From the NCBI RefSeq assembly GCF_000612505.1, contig NZ_CP004078.1:4735001-4799000 (forward strand): a stretch of 64,000 bases of DNA. The letters are read 5' to 3'. Below the pieces are notes generated by a model. That model saw nothing but the letters and a program-made list of their open reading frames with translations. It was not told the origin of the DNA and did not search any database. A program made the translations under genes and the position numbers. The stretch comes from Paenibacillus sabinae T27. GTDB lineage: Bacteria > Bacillota > Bacilli > Paenibacillales > Paenibacillaceae. Position 1 is the stretch's first letter, and each line of letters starts with the position of its first letter. Positions 38,024-50,052 of the stretch are shown here, piece by piece.

Positions 38024-39943
38024 TTACTTGCCCTCGTCCGTGAACCGGAACGACTGAAACGTCCGATCCAGCATCGCTTGCTGCACCTCCGTCGCGTTCG
38101 CATCGCCCAGCGTGGCGGTTAACGTATACACGATATCCTCGCGGCTGAAGACGAAGACCCGGATGTGCGAAGGAATGCCGTTCTTGGTTTGCCGCACGGT
38201 CACTTCCACCGCCGGTACTCCGGCAAAGGTTGTCTCCCGCTCCTGTTCGATGAACGGACCCTGCGGGTCGCCGGCCGCATTCCGGTAAAATTCTTTAAGC
38301 TGATTAACGGTATACTCCATCGAGCCTTCGGGCAGAACCGCGATCTGGAATCTGCCGCCGGTGAACCGGTAATCCACGGACTGCATGTCGAATACGCCCT
38401 GATACGGTGTCCACAACCGAGGCATGTCGATGGAGTAGCCGTAGATTTTTGATGTTTTGGTTACGGTTTTATTTTTCAGCGAGGGATAGTCATCCTGCTC
38501 CAGGCGGCCGAAGTTCTCTTTAACGGTGTCAAAATCAATCTTCAGCGAGGCGAGAACCGCCGCGAACTTCGCCTGATCTTCGTCCTGCCCCGCCGCAGCG
38601 TATTCTGTATAGTAGCGGTAGCCGTTCTTTAACAGCAGCGTCTGGTAAACCGTCATCCACCCGCCGCCGTCATTATAACGGACTTTCCGCACCCTCGCCG
38701 GAACACCGGATATCTCCGCATCCGTAATCTTCTGCTCGCTGTAGGCTTCCTGGACAAAAAGCTCCGCATCCTTCTGGCGCAGCTCCTCTTCCCAGCTGTC
38801 CAGCGTCGAAGCCGGCGGCGCCGAGCTGATATTCAGCTTCAGATAGCTGCCGTCTTTACTCTCATAGACGAGATGACGGTTGTCCAAGCTCCATCCGGCG
38901 GGGACTTCAAGCGAAATGCCGTAATCGTCACTGCCGGCAGAGCGCATACCATTTAGAACCGTGGACAGATCCCGAATCGAGCGGTCCTTCTCGTCGAAAG
39001 ACGGGCGGAACGAATTCAGCAGCCCGGCGTACTTGGCAAAATCTTTATAATTCTCGGCACGGTCATCCGTCAAATACAGCTTATACAATCGCCCGTTGGC
39101 GTAATAAGCGCGGCCTTCCCATAAAGCCCCGGAAGGGTCCTTGCTGACAATGCGGGCATAGGGAATGGCAGCCTTCGGAAAAACCTCCCGGTCCAGCACG
39201 ACCTCGCCGCCGTCCTCGGAGCTGCGCACAAGCTGATCCAGCAGGTCGTCTGCGTCCGAGGCCGCTTCCTGCGTCGTCACATGTACCTCCAGATAATAGG
39301 CGTTGTCGGCGCTCATGAACGAAGACACGCCCTCCTCGCCGCCGCTGTCGCCGATGATCAGCCCGGCCGGATATTGCATGCTCCACTCCTCGTAGCTGTT
39401 GCCGACCTTCGTCTTGCCCGCTTCGCTGTCGATGCCCCCCTCCGGCAGGCTGCCATCTCCCGAATTTGCCGAATTTGCGGCAGGGAGCGCCACAACGATA
39501 CTTCCCCCGCTTCCGGCCGACACCTTCGCACCGATGACCCCGGCGGCAAAGCGCAGCGGAACCATAAGAACCCCGTTCACCATGCGCGGAGGAGCGGCCA
39601 ACTTCACTTTCTGCCCGTCCCTCCAGGCAGTCGTCCCGCCGATCGTCATTGCGCCTGTATGCGGACCAAAGGTCACTTTGACAACATTATCTTTTGCGAG
39701 CGAGACGCCGCTGCCGAATGCTTTTTTGAACACCCCGAGCGGGACCAGGACACTCCCATTCTCGGAAAAAGGCGGGGGGATGACGATACTCTGTCCATTC
39801 GCTTTGGCCTGCTTGCTACCCACTTTCAGCGTCAGCATAAGCTTCTCTTTCTCCGCCGCCCCTGCATCGTTCACTGGCAGCATGGCCAGTATAATCAGCG
39901 CCGCGAGCGCGGCATGCAGAACTTTCAAGCACATTTTGTTCAT
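38024..39943 (-). CDS. Secreted protein with copper-amine-oxidase-type stalk domain and three tandem PsbP/DcrB-like domains
   Basis: A 639-residue exported protein: signal peptide to about residue 29, then a stalk domain (residues about 35-150; GSVLVPLGVFKKAFG and MVNGVLMVPLRFAAGVIGA). After a Gly/Ser linker come three similar blocks at about 190-315, 345-475 and 510-637. Each opens with a Pro-x-x-x-W/L-type strand, has a central V/A-P-A-R/V strand and ends with a Y-x-x-x-x-A...F-x-S-x-x-x-x-F pattern, which I read as PsbP/DcrB-like folds. GGGGAG precedes the ATG. Located 27 bases after an HtrA-like protease gene, probably co-transcribed, so a role in envelope protein quality control is possible. 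Function not known. Confidence 0.75.
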   Translation of the reverse strand: MNKMCLKVLHAALAALIILAMLPVNDAGAAEKEKLMLTLKVGSKQAKANGQSIVIPPPFSENGSVLVPLGVFKKAFGSGVSLAKDNVVKVTFGPHTGAMTIGGTTAWRDGQKVKLAAPPRMVNGVLMVPLRFAAGVIGAKVSAGSGGSIVVALPAANSANSGDGSLPEGGIDSEAGKTKVGNSYEEWSMQYPAGLIIGDSGGEEGVSSFMSADNAYYLEVHVTTQEAASDADDLLDQLVRSSEDGGEVVLDREVFPKAAIPYARIVSKDPSGALWEGRAYYANGRLYKLYLTDDRAENYKDFAKYAGLLNSFRPSFDEKDRSIRDLSTVLNGMRSAGSDDYGISLEVPAGWSLDNRHLVYESKDGSYLKLNISSAPPASTLDSWEEELRQKDAELFVQEAYSEQKITDAEISGVPARVRKVRYNDGGGWMTVYQTLLLKNGYRYYTEYAAAGQDEDQAKFAAVLASLKIDFDTVKENFGRLEQDDYPSLKNKTVTKTSKIYGYSIDMPRLWTPYQGVFDMQSVDYRFTGGRFQIAVLPEGSMEYTVNQLKEFYRNAAGDPQGPFIEQERETTFAGVPAVEVTVRQTKNGIPSHIRVFVFSREDIVYTLTATLGDANATEVQQAMLDRTFQSFRFTDEGK

Positions 39944-39970
39944 ATCGGCTCTCCCCGCTTTCGCTTCCCG

Positions 39971-41074
39971 TTACTCTTCCGTTTCATCATCTGCGCTGCC
40001 GCCGTCATCCGTACCCACGATCGGATCTCCCTCGCCCAGCACCAGCTTTCGCTGAACGATATCCCCTCCGCTCTGCATGAGCAGCTGTACAGTCTGTCCC
40101 GGGCGATAGCTTTTGAACAGCTCATTAATATCGACCGCCGAGGTCACGCGGTGCCCGTCGATACTGTACAACTCGTCGCCTTCGGCAATATCTGCCTTCC
40201 GCGCTGCCGCCGAGACCGCCTTGGTAACCGTCAGCGGGTCTTCCGCAGGCAGGCCGACAATGGAGGACCAGCTCTGCTGAAGCTCAAGCCCCAGGCTTGG
40301 ACGCCTCACTTCACCGTAAGTGAACAGCTGCTTAATGATATAGCGAACCGTTTCCGCCGGAATCGCAAATCCCGTATTGTCCACACCGACCGCCGAATAT
40401 TTCATGCTGACGATCCCGATGACTTTACCGTTCATATCGACAAGGGGACCGCCGCTGTTGCCCGGATTGATGGCGGCATCGCTCTGCAGAAGGCGGTATG
40501 AGGCATCGACCACCCGCCCGGAGCCGCTAACGACACCGACGGTGGCGGAATTGCGCAGCGCAAAAGACAAGGGCGCGCCGATGGCGACGACCTTTTCGCC
40601 CACTTTTACACTGGATGCTCCGGCCAGAGAGGCCGACTTTAGATGAGCCGCGTTGATTTTGAGAATCGCGATATCGCTGAGTTCATCCGCATAATAATCG
40701 GTGACGCTGTATGATTTGCCGTCTGATGTCACAACCGTGGCCTTTTGCATGGATTGGATCACATGCGCATTGGTGACGATCCAACCGCCGCTTGTAAGAA
40801 TAACGCCCGAACCGTGCACTAGATTGTAGCGGTTGTCCAGCCCCGTATTTTTCCCGCCCTGGGCTTTGCCGATAATGCCGACGACGGACGGAGACACGCG
40901 TGCATAGATTTGCGGAACCGGGTCCGCGGCTTGCAGCACCGCCTTTTTAGAGGATGGGTTCACGGAGGCAGCCGCTGCGGACACGGGTACGCTTAAAGAT
41001 AGGGCCAGTCCCACGGCAAGGCCGCACAGCAGCAAGCGCGAAGCTTGGTTTCGCATCATACTGAATCTTCCCAT
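39971..41074 (-). CDS. Secreted HtrA/DegP-type (S1C) serine protease with PDZ domain
   Basis: A 367-residue extracytoplasmic protease or chaperone. Signal peptide (cleavage near residue 34), trypsin-like domain with a complete triad: His104 (TNAHVI), Asp134 (ELSDIAIL), Ser207 (INPGNSGGPL). A PDZ domain follows at about 260-345 (LSLGLELQ region; IAEGDELYSIDGHRVTSAVDI). It differs from the membrane-anchored HtrA of Bacillus in having a normal signal peptide. GGGGATAAACCT lies before the ATG. No CssR-type operator was recognised. Confidence 0.9.
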   Translation of the reverse strand: MGRFSMMRNQASRLLLCGLAVGLALSLSVPVSAAAASVNPSSKKAVLQAADPVPQIYARVSPSVVGIIGKAQGGKNTGLDNRYNLVHGSGVILTSGGWIVTNAHVIQSMQKATVVTSDGKSYSVTDYYADELSDIAILKINAAHLKSASLAGASSVKVGEKVVAIGAPLSFALRNSATVGVVSGSGRVVDASYRLLQSDAAINPGNSGGPLVDMNGKVIGIVSMKYSAVGVDNTGFAIPAETVRYIIKQLFTYGEVRRPSLGLELQQSWSSIVGLPAEDPLTVTKAVSAAARKADIAEGDELYSIDGHRVTSAVDINELFKSYRPGQTVQLLMQSGGDIVQRKLVLGEGDPIVGTDDGGSADDETEE

Positions 41075-41127
41075 AGGTTTATCCCCTTTTTACTGTTCTG
41101 TATTATCGCTCGGCCGCCCCGCATCCG

Positions 41128-41171
41128 AAAAAAAAGACACCCTTACTCCCGCAAGCGGCAAAGGTGTCTTT
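41128..41171 (-). terminator. Terminator of the small membrane protein gene
   Basis: AAAGACACC / GGTGTCTTT stem followed by eight T on the minus strand, about 50 bases past the stop codon. Confidence 0.8.
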
Positions 41172-41218
41172 CGGTAAACGAAACTTTTTTTCTGAATCAT
41201 TCGTGAAAAACCGGTTCT

Positions 41219-41428
41219 TCAGCTCAGCCAATATTTAACCATGGCATAGTCGGAAATGAGAAAGACCAGCAGACTGACGACTCCAAAGGCAATCGCAAAC
41301 TTGTTCTTCTGCGGGGCCCTGAGCAGCCGGATCACCCCGGTCGCTATGAGCACCGTGAACAAAATCATAAACACATCAAAGGTATGAAATCTGGACGCAG
41401 TTGCCGTAGCGGCTTCCGCAAGCAGCAT
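41219..41428 (-). CDS. Small two-helix membrane protein
   Basis: A 69-residue protein with two hydrophobic helices (about residues 18-36 and 46-63) joined by a short basic turn (RAPQKNKF). A near-perfect AGGAGGTAGGG site before ATG and a strong terminator just downstream argue that it is a real gene. The pattern faintly recalls the small Bacillales DUF2759-type membrane proteins, but I would not assert it. Function unknown. Confidence 0.65.
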   Translation of the reverse strand: MLLAEAATATASRFHTFDVFMILFTVLIATGVIRLLRAPQKNKFAIAFGVVSLLVFLISDYAMVKYWLS

Positions 41429-41901
41429 AGCCCTACCTCCTCATCAGGATTGTCAAGCAGACCTGCCCGTCAGCCGCATAGTCCGCTCTTTTGCACCATG
41501 CCTTATCACCTCTATGTTACCGTTACCAAAGACGGCGCGCAATAGAATTTTTTCCAAAAACCTATGTACTTGTGACCACATTCATTGACACCCAATGCGC
41601 ATATTTAATTCTCAAGGGGCCTGAAACGGGAAATCTATCAATCTTCTGCTTCTATCTATATCAACGGGTTTGTCCCTGTTTGAATCTTACGCGCTACGGC
41701 CCCGGCATATGCCTAGTTATTTATCAACGGAATCTGGAGATTCCATAAACAATTGTTATATGAGGTATACCTTACTTCACATACGGGAGGACGGACATTT
41801 GATACCATAAACTAATATCTCAGGGACCTCGTCGGATTTAGATCAGAAATGAGCGCGAATCAGGCGCAAACCGTCAAGGATTGAAGAAGGAGGCTGCAAC
41901 A
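41429..41901 (+). other. Intergenic region upstream of the nitrite/sulfite reductase
   Basis: A 470-base gap with no credible gene. A TTGACA occurs near 41605 but lacks a -10 at normal spacing. I saw no SAM riboswitch, T-box or CymR-like site. The reductase's leader and promoter must lie here. Confidence 0.4.
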
Positions 41902-43536
41902 ATGGCATACGAGCCGATCTGGACCAAAGAACCGGACAAACTGTCCAAATTCGAACTGGTCAAACTGGAAAAAGACGGACTGGACGTCATCCGTACCATT
42001 ATTGAAAAATACGCGCTGGAGGGCTATGATTCCATTCCGGCCGATGATCTGGACCTGTTCAAATGGGCGGGCGTGTACCAGCAAAAGCCGAAGAACGGGC
42101 ATTTTATGATGCGTGTCCGTATTAACTCCGGCATTATGACTTCCGCGCAGGCCCGAACGCTGGCCGATATTTCCCGGCTTTACGGCAGAGAGCTCGTCGA
42201 TATTACAACCCGGCAGGCGATTCAGTTCCACTGGCTGACGGTGGAGAACTTCCCGGACATCTTTAAACGTCTCGATGCAGCTGGGTTATATTCGTTCGAA
42301 GCGTGCGGCGACTGCCCGCGCACCATTGTCGGCAATCCGCTTGCCGGAATCGACAAAGACGAACTGCTGGATACCAAAGCCCTTGTCGATGAAGTGAACA
42401 GCTTTTTCATGCTGAATCGCGACTTCTCCAACCTGCCGCGCAAGCTGAAAATGTCGATTTCCGCCAATCCGTATAACAACGCCCATGCCGAGATCAACGA
42501 TTTGGCGTTTACGCCTGCCGTTAAGGAGATTGACGGTGAGGAATTCATCGGCTTCCATGTGATGGTCGGCGGCGGACTGTCCGCTAAGCCCCATCTGGCG
42601 CAGAAGCTGGATATCTTCGTCCGTCCGGATGAGGTGCTTAAAGTGGCAACGGGCGTCGCGACGATCTTCCGCGACTATGGATACCGTGAGAAACGGCATC
42701 ATGCCCGGTTGAAATTCCTGATGGCCGATTGGGGCGCGGAGAAATTCAAGGACAAGCTGGTTGAACTGATCGGAGAGCTGCCTGCACGGGGCGAGGACAA
42801 AACCATCGGCTGGCAGGCCGCCTATTTCTACGGCGTGCAGCCGCAGCCCCAGCAGGGGCTGAATTATGTCGGCCTGAACGTTCCCGTAGGGCGGCTTAAC
42901 GCCGATGAGCTGACGCAGCTGGCCGATCTGGCCGACGCGTATGGCGACGGACATATCCGGACGACGATGTCGCAGAACGCGATTCTCAGCGGCGTGCCTG
43001 ACGACAAGGTCGACGAACTGCTGGCCGCTCCTCTGCTGAAGCGCCTGGCTCCTGCGCCGAAGCCTTTCATCAGCCGCACGGTGGCCTGCACCGGCAATGA
43101 GTTCTGCAGCCTGGCTCTGGTGGAGACGAAAAAACGGGCCGTTGCCATTGCCGAGTTCCTGGACGAACGTCTGGCACTCGATGAGAACGTGCGCTTTCAT
43201 TTGATCGGCTGCCCGAATGCCTGCGGGCAGAAGCAGATCGCCGACATCGGGCTGCAGGGGGCTTTGTTGAAGACCCCTGAGGGCATGGTCGAAGCCTACG
43301 ATATCGCCATCGGCGGTACGCTTGGCGGCGGCGCGCAAGGACCGGCCGCGAAGTTTGCACAGCCGCTTAAAGGGCGCGTCAAGGCGGACGAAGTGGCGGG
43401 CGTGATTGAGCAGCTTCTGCTGTTCTACAAGAGTGAGCGCGCTGCCGGCGAAGGTTTCCATGCTTTCGCTGAACGGGTTGGCCTGCCGGCCTTCCAGGAC
43501 AAGCTTAGCTCCATCCTGGCCGCTCCAGCCTCTTGA
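41902..43536 (+). CDS. Ferredoxin-type nitrite/sulfite reductase
   Basis: A 544-residue siroheme/[4Fe-4S] reductase with the two-fold repeat typical of the family (N-terminal ferrodoxin-like half, HFMMRVRINSG; siroheme-binding TTRQAIQFHWL). Cluster ligands are C396-x5-C402 (CTGNEFC) and C437-x3-C441 (GCPNACG). CTGxxFC resembles ferredoxin-nitrite reductases more than CysI, but single-subunit sulfite reductases exist in Firmicutes, so the substrate is open. ATG at 41902 follows AAGGAGGC; the preceding TTG is part of the leader. Monocistronic; no nitrate or sulfate assimilation genes adjacent. Confidence 0.88.
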   Translation: MAYEPIWTKEPDKLSKFELVKLEKDGLDVIRTIIEKYALEGYDSIPADDLDLFKWAGVYQQKPKNGHFMMRVRINSGIMTSAQARTLADISRLYGRELVDITTRQAIQFHWLTVENFPDIFKRLDAAGLYSFEACGDCPRTIVGNPLAGIDKDELLDTKALVDEVNSFFMLNRDFSNLPRKLKMSISANPYNNAHAEINDLAFTPAVKEIDGEEFIGFHVMVGGGLSAKPHLAQKLDIFVRPDEVLKVATGVATIFRDYGYREKRHHARLKFLMADWGAEKFKDKLVELIGELPARGEDKTIGWQAAYFYGVQPQPQQGLNYVGLNVPVGRLNADELTQLADLADAYGDGHIRTTMSQNAILSGVPDDKVDELLAAPLLKRLAPAPKPFISRTVACTGNEFCSLALVETKKRAVAIAEFLDERLALDENVRFHLIGCPNACGQKQIADIGLQGALLKTPEGMVEAYDIAIGGTLGGGAQGPAAKFAQPLKGRVKADEVAGVIEQLLLFYKSERAAGEGFHAFAERVGLPAFQDKLSSILAAPAS

Positions 43537-43561
43537 TGGATTAATACTTGGGCTACAAACA

Positions 43562-43605
43562 AATGACCTCAACCTCCACAGTCTCGTGGGGTTGAGGTCA
43601 TTTTT
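43562..43605 (+). terminator. Rho-independent terminator of the reductase gene
   Basis: A 13-pair perfect stem (AATGACCTCAACC with its complement, 43562-43574 / 43590-43602) followed by TTTTT. On the minus strand it also faces the uvrA end and may act both ways. Confidence 0.85.
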
Positions 43606-43674
43606 GCGCTGTTCCCAGTTAATCCGCACACTCCGGGGACAGCCTCTGTTTTCTTATTTGAAACCCTCGTATGC

Positions 43675-46548
<2,874 letters not shown>

Positions 46549-46756
46549 CGGTATGTCCTCCTTAATATGTGGTGCTTGCCCTCCCAAACCCTCCTAGAGG
46601 GAGGGCCCCAAGGGCTCCGCCCTCTGGACACCCGCAAAGTTTGACGGGGGAGGGAGGTTGGCTCTTTTTAGATGCTTCTGTGCGGGAAGCCGCTTATCCC
46701 TGCGGGACCGCTCGAACGTTTGCGCTCGCGAGAGTGAGTGGGTTTAGTGCGACTGA

Positions 46757-47010
46757 CTGCAAGGACCGCTCTCCCTACGGGATACGCTTTTCGTTAGCGG
46801 TTCGAGCGTTTATTTCCACTGCCTGCAAGGATCGCTCTCCCTGCAGGATTCGCTTTACGTTAGCGGTTCGAGCGTTTATTTCCACTGCCTGCAAGGACTG
46901 CTCTTCCTGCAGGATTCGTTTTACGTTAGCGGTTCGAGCGTTTACTGCCATCAACCTGCTTGGACCGCTCTCCCTGCGGGATACGCTTCAGCCCTGCTCG
47001 AATCTTTGCG
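46757..47010. repeat. 66-bp tandem repeat, about four copies, between uvrB and uvrA
   Basis: Copies begin at 46757, 46823, 46889 and 46956 (spacing 66, 66, 67). The core is CTGCAAGGATCGCTCTCCCT, then a GCAGGATTCGCTTTACGTTA-type block, then GCGGTTCGAGCGTTTATTTC. Copies 2 and 3 differ at few positions; copy 4 and a fragment near 46705 are decayed. An open frame across it on the plus strand gives a 22-residue repeat only because 66 is divisible by three; it has no ribosome binding site. The rest of the 46549-47098 gap shows nothing else. Confidence 0.9.
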
Positions 47011-47098
47011 CCACGGCAAAAAGCACGAAGAACGGCCTAAGGATTAGCGCCGTTCGAGAAAATGCACATGCTATCGTGATGCCAGGCTTCTCTTGTGT

Positions 47099-49090
47099 TT
47101 ACTCGGCCCGCAGCTCCAGCAAGGCGTCGCGCAGCTCGGCGGCGCGCTCGAACTGGAGGTTCTTCGCTGCTTCCTTCATTTCAGCTTCAAGCCGCTGCAT
47201 CAAGCTCTGACGTTCTTTCTTGCTCATCTTGCCGCCTGCGCCGGTCAGGTAGTCCGCCTTGGATTCGGCAACCTTCGTCGCCTCGATAACGTCCCGCACT
47301 CTCTTGCGGATCGTCTGCGGCGTAATGCCGTGCTGCTCGTTATAGGCGATCTGGATGGACCGGCGCCGCTGGGTCTCGGTAATCGCTTTGTCCATGGACT
47401 CCGTGATATGGTCGCCGTACATGAGCACCTTGCCTTCCGAGTTGCGGGCGGCGCGTCCGATCGTCTGGATCAGCGATCGCTCGGAGCGCAGGAAGCCTTC
47501 CTTGTCGGCGTCGAGGATGGCGACCAGCGAGACCTCCGGAAGATCCAGTCCTTCTCTTAACAAGTTAATACCCACGAGAACGTGAAACGTACCGAGCCGC
47601 AGGTCGCGCAGAATCGCGATCCGCTCCAGTGTCTTGATGTCGGAATGCAGATATCGCACCTTGATCCCGATTTCTTTCAGGTAATCGGTGAGGTCTTCCG
47701 ACATCTTCTTCGTCAGCGTCGTAATCAGCACGCGCTCGTCGCGGTCAAGCCGCTCGCGGATTTCACCGATCAGATCGTCGATCTGCCCTTCCGTCGGACG
47801 CACCTCGATGATAGGGTCGAGCAGGCCGGTCGGCCGGATAATCTGCTCCACCATCGTGTCGCATTTCTCCAGTTCGTATGGACCGGGCGTAGCCGAGACG
47901 TAGACGATCTGCTTGACCTTCTCCTCGAATTCCTCGAATCTCAGCGGCCGGTTGTCGAGGGCGGACGGCAGACGGAAGCCGTGCTCTACCAGCACGGTCT
48001 TGCGTGCCTGGTCACCGTTATACATCGCCCGGATTTGCGGAAGCGTCACATGCGACTCGTCGATGACGATCAGCATGTCGTCCGGGAAATAATCCAGCAG
48101 CGTATAAGGAGTCGCCCCGCGCTCGCGAAAGGTCAGCGGTCCGGAATAGTTCTCGATGCCGGAGCAGAAACCGACCTCCTTCATCATCTCAATGTCGTAG
48201 CGGGTCCGCTGCTCCAGCCGCTGCGCTTCCAGCAGCTTGCCGGCGTCACGCAGTACGGCCAGACGTTCTTCCAGCTCCCTCTCGATGTTGACCAGAGCAA
48301 GGCGCATCGTCTCTTCCTGCGTAACAAAGTGGGAAGCCGGAAAAATGGCGACATGCTCCCGCTCCCCGATCAGCTCCCCGGTAAGCACATCGATCTCGGT
48401 AATCCGCTCGATTTCGTCGCCGAACAGCTCGACGCGAATCGCATGCTCCCCTTGCGAAGCGGGAAAAATCTCGACCACGTCGCCGCGCACCCGAAACGTG
48501 CCGCGCACGAAATTGATGTCGTTCCGCTGATACTGGATATCCACCAGCCGGCTTAAGATCTGATTCCGCGGCTTCTCCATCCCCACCCGAAGCGACAGCA
48601 GCAGACTGCCGTACTCCTGCGGCGAACCGAGGCCGTAAATGCAGGACACGCTCGCAACGATAATGACATCCCTTCGTTCGAACAGCGAACTCGTAGCGGA
48701 GTGGCGGAGCTTGTCGATCTCCTCATTGATGCTGGAATCCTTCTCAATATAAGTATCCGAAGACGGGATATAGGCCTCCGGCTGGTAGTAGTCGTAATAA
48801 CTCACGAAATAATCGACCGAGTTCTGCGGAAAAAACTCCTTGAATTCACTCGCCAGCTGAGCCGCTAGCGTCTTGTTATGCGCAATGACCAGCGTAGGCC
48901 GGTTCACCTTGGCGATCATCTGCGCAATGGTAAACGTCTTGCCCGTACCCGTCGCTCCCAGCAGGGTCTGGTGCTTCATGCCCGCGCTTAGGCCTTCCAC
49001 CAATTCTCCGATGGCGCGGGGCTGATCGCCCTGGGGTGTGTACTCGGACTCCAACTGGAAAGTCTTCGTACTGACGACAATATCATTCAT
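47099..49090 (-). CDS. uvrB: Excinuclease ABC subunit UvrB
   Basis: Helicase-like damage verifier, 663 residues, full length. Seen: Walker A GATGTGKT, the beta-hairpin region [27 protein letters not shown]-type box ([11 protein letters not shown]), motif [11 protein letters not shown], and the C-terminal UVR domain ([26 protein letters not shown]) that contacts UvrA/UvrC. GGGGGAGACGGGCAA precedes ATG. First gene of the uvrB-uvrA pair, divergent from the stator genes, with a candidate SOS box upstream. Confidence 0.98.
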   Translation of the reverse strand: MNDIVVSTKTFQLESEYTPQGDQPRAIGELVEGLSAGMKHQTLLGATGTGKTFTIAQMIAKVNRPTLVIAHNKTLAAQLASEFKEFFPQNSVDYFVSYYDYYQPEAYIPSSDTYIEKDSSINEEIDKLRHSATSSLFERRDVIIVASVSCIYGLGSPQEYGSLLLSLRVGMEKPRNQILSRLVDIQYQRNDINFVRGTFRVRGDVVEIFPASQGEHAIRVELFGDEIERITEIDVLTGELIGEREHVAIFPASHFVTQEETMRLALVNIERELEERLAVLRDAGKLLEAQRLEQRTRYDIEMMKEVGFCSGIENYSGPLTFRERGATPYTLLDYFPDDMLIVIDESHVTLPQIRAMYNGDQARKTVLVEHGFRLPSALDNRPLRFEEFEEKVKQIVYVSATPGPYELEKCDTMVEQIIRPTGLLDPIIEVRPTEGQIDDLIGEIRERLDRDERVLITTLTKKMSEDLTDYLKEIGIKVRYLHSDIKTLERIAILRDLRLGTFHVLVGINLLREGLDLPEVSLVAILDADKEGFLRSERSLIQTIGRAARNSEGKVLMYGDHITESMDKAITETQRRRSIQIAYNEQHGITPQTIRKRVRDVIEATKVAESKADYLTGAGGKMSKKERQSLMQRLEAEMKEAAKNLQFERAAELRDALLELRAE

Positions 49091-49190
49091 TTGCCCGTCT
49101 CCCCCTTAATCGTCTAAAATATATGAATATATTAAACCATTCTTATCTCAAATACCGTTCTTCATACGAAAGTGAAAAAAAGGAATATAA

Positions 49191-49202
49191 GAATACTTGT
49201 TC
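49191..49202. promoter_or_regulatory. Candidate LexA (SOS) box upstream of uvrB
   Basis: GAATACTTGTTC differs from the Bacillus core GAAC-N4-GTTC at one position and lies about 100 bases ahead of uvrB, a gene that is SOS-regulated in B. subtilis. A single half-imperfect match is weak evidence. Confidence 0.35.
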
Positions 49203-49272
49203 CCGTCAATTATACATGTCCTGCCGCATTCATGCAAACCTAATTATATAGAACAATTAAGGAGTTTACCCG

Positions 49273-50052
49273 ATGGATATAACCTCAATAATCGGTATCA
49301 TTGCCGGGCTCGCCGCCCTGATCGGCGGATTTTTCTGGGAAGGGGGACGCGTGTCAGGCCTCCTGCAATGGAACGCCGCCCTGATTGTGTTCGGAGGCAC
49401 GATTGCCGCGGTCATGATCAGCTTTCCCGCCCGCACGCTGCGGGACGTTCCGGCAGCGGTGAAGATGGCCTTCGGCCTGAGCCGGACCCGCCTTGACGAG
49501 CAGGCTGAAGAGCTGGTGGAAATGGCCCAGATCTCCCGCCGAAGCGGCGTCTTGTCACTCGAGTCCCGGGCCGAGGCGCATCCCGATCCCTTTACACGCG
49601 AAGGTCTGCAGCTTATCGTGGACGGCACGGACCCCGGTCAGGTTCGTCAAATCCTGGAGCTCGAGATGGACGCGGCGGAGCTTAAAGCTGAACGCTATGC
49701 CAAAATATTCGAGGCCGCAGGCGGCTACGCGCCCACCATGGGCATTATCGGAACCGTCATGGGGCTTATCCGCGTTCTCGGCAACCTCACCGATCCTTCG
49801 CATCTCGGCCCTTCGATCGCCGTGGCATTCACCGCAACGCTCTACGGGGTCGCCAGCGCCAACCTGCTCCTCCTGCCCATTGCCTCCAAGATCAAGGCGC
49901 GGAGCCAGCTTCGGCTGCACGGCATGGAGATGCTCCTGGTAGGCATTCTGTCGGTGCAAAACGGCGATCACCCCCTGCTCGTGCGCAAAAAGCTGGCATC
50001 CTTCCTTCAGGACGGAACGGCTGAGAACGCCACAGTTGGAGTCCAGCCATGA
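49273..50052 (+). CDS. Flagellar stator subunit, MotA/MotP family
   Basis: A 259-residue inner-membrane protein with four helices (about 5-20, 35-52, 145-165, 180-205), cytoplasmic loop with RxxDPFxxEGLxLxxDG, and the proline-bearing YAPTMGIIGTVMGLI helix that couples ion flow to torque. The loop pattern resembles sodium-type MotP as much as MotA, so I give no symbol. AAGGAG precedes ATG. Overlaps the MotB-like gene by four bases. Confidence 0.87.
   Translation: MDITSIIGIIAGLAALIGGFFWEGGRVSGLLQWNAALIVFGGTIAAVMISFPARTLRDVPAAVKMAFGLSRTRLDEQAEELVEMAQISRRSGVLSLESRAEAHPDPFTREGLQLIVDGTDPGQVRQILELEMDAAELKAERYAKIFEAAGGYAPTMGIIGTVMGLIRVLGNLTDPSHLGPSIAVAFTATLYGVASANLLLLPIASKIKARSQLRLHGMEMLLVGILSVQNGDHPLLVRKKLASFLQDGTAENATVGVQP

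Noticed and set aside
41429..41901. SAM riboswitch or other sulfur-related leader upstream of the reductase
   Set aside because: None of the conserved S-box elements are present.
46569..47210. A 213-codon plus-strand frame with a 22-residue repeat
   Set aside because: It arises from the 66-bp intergenic repeat and runs into uvrB antisense; no ribosome binding site.
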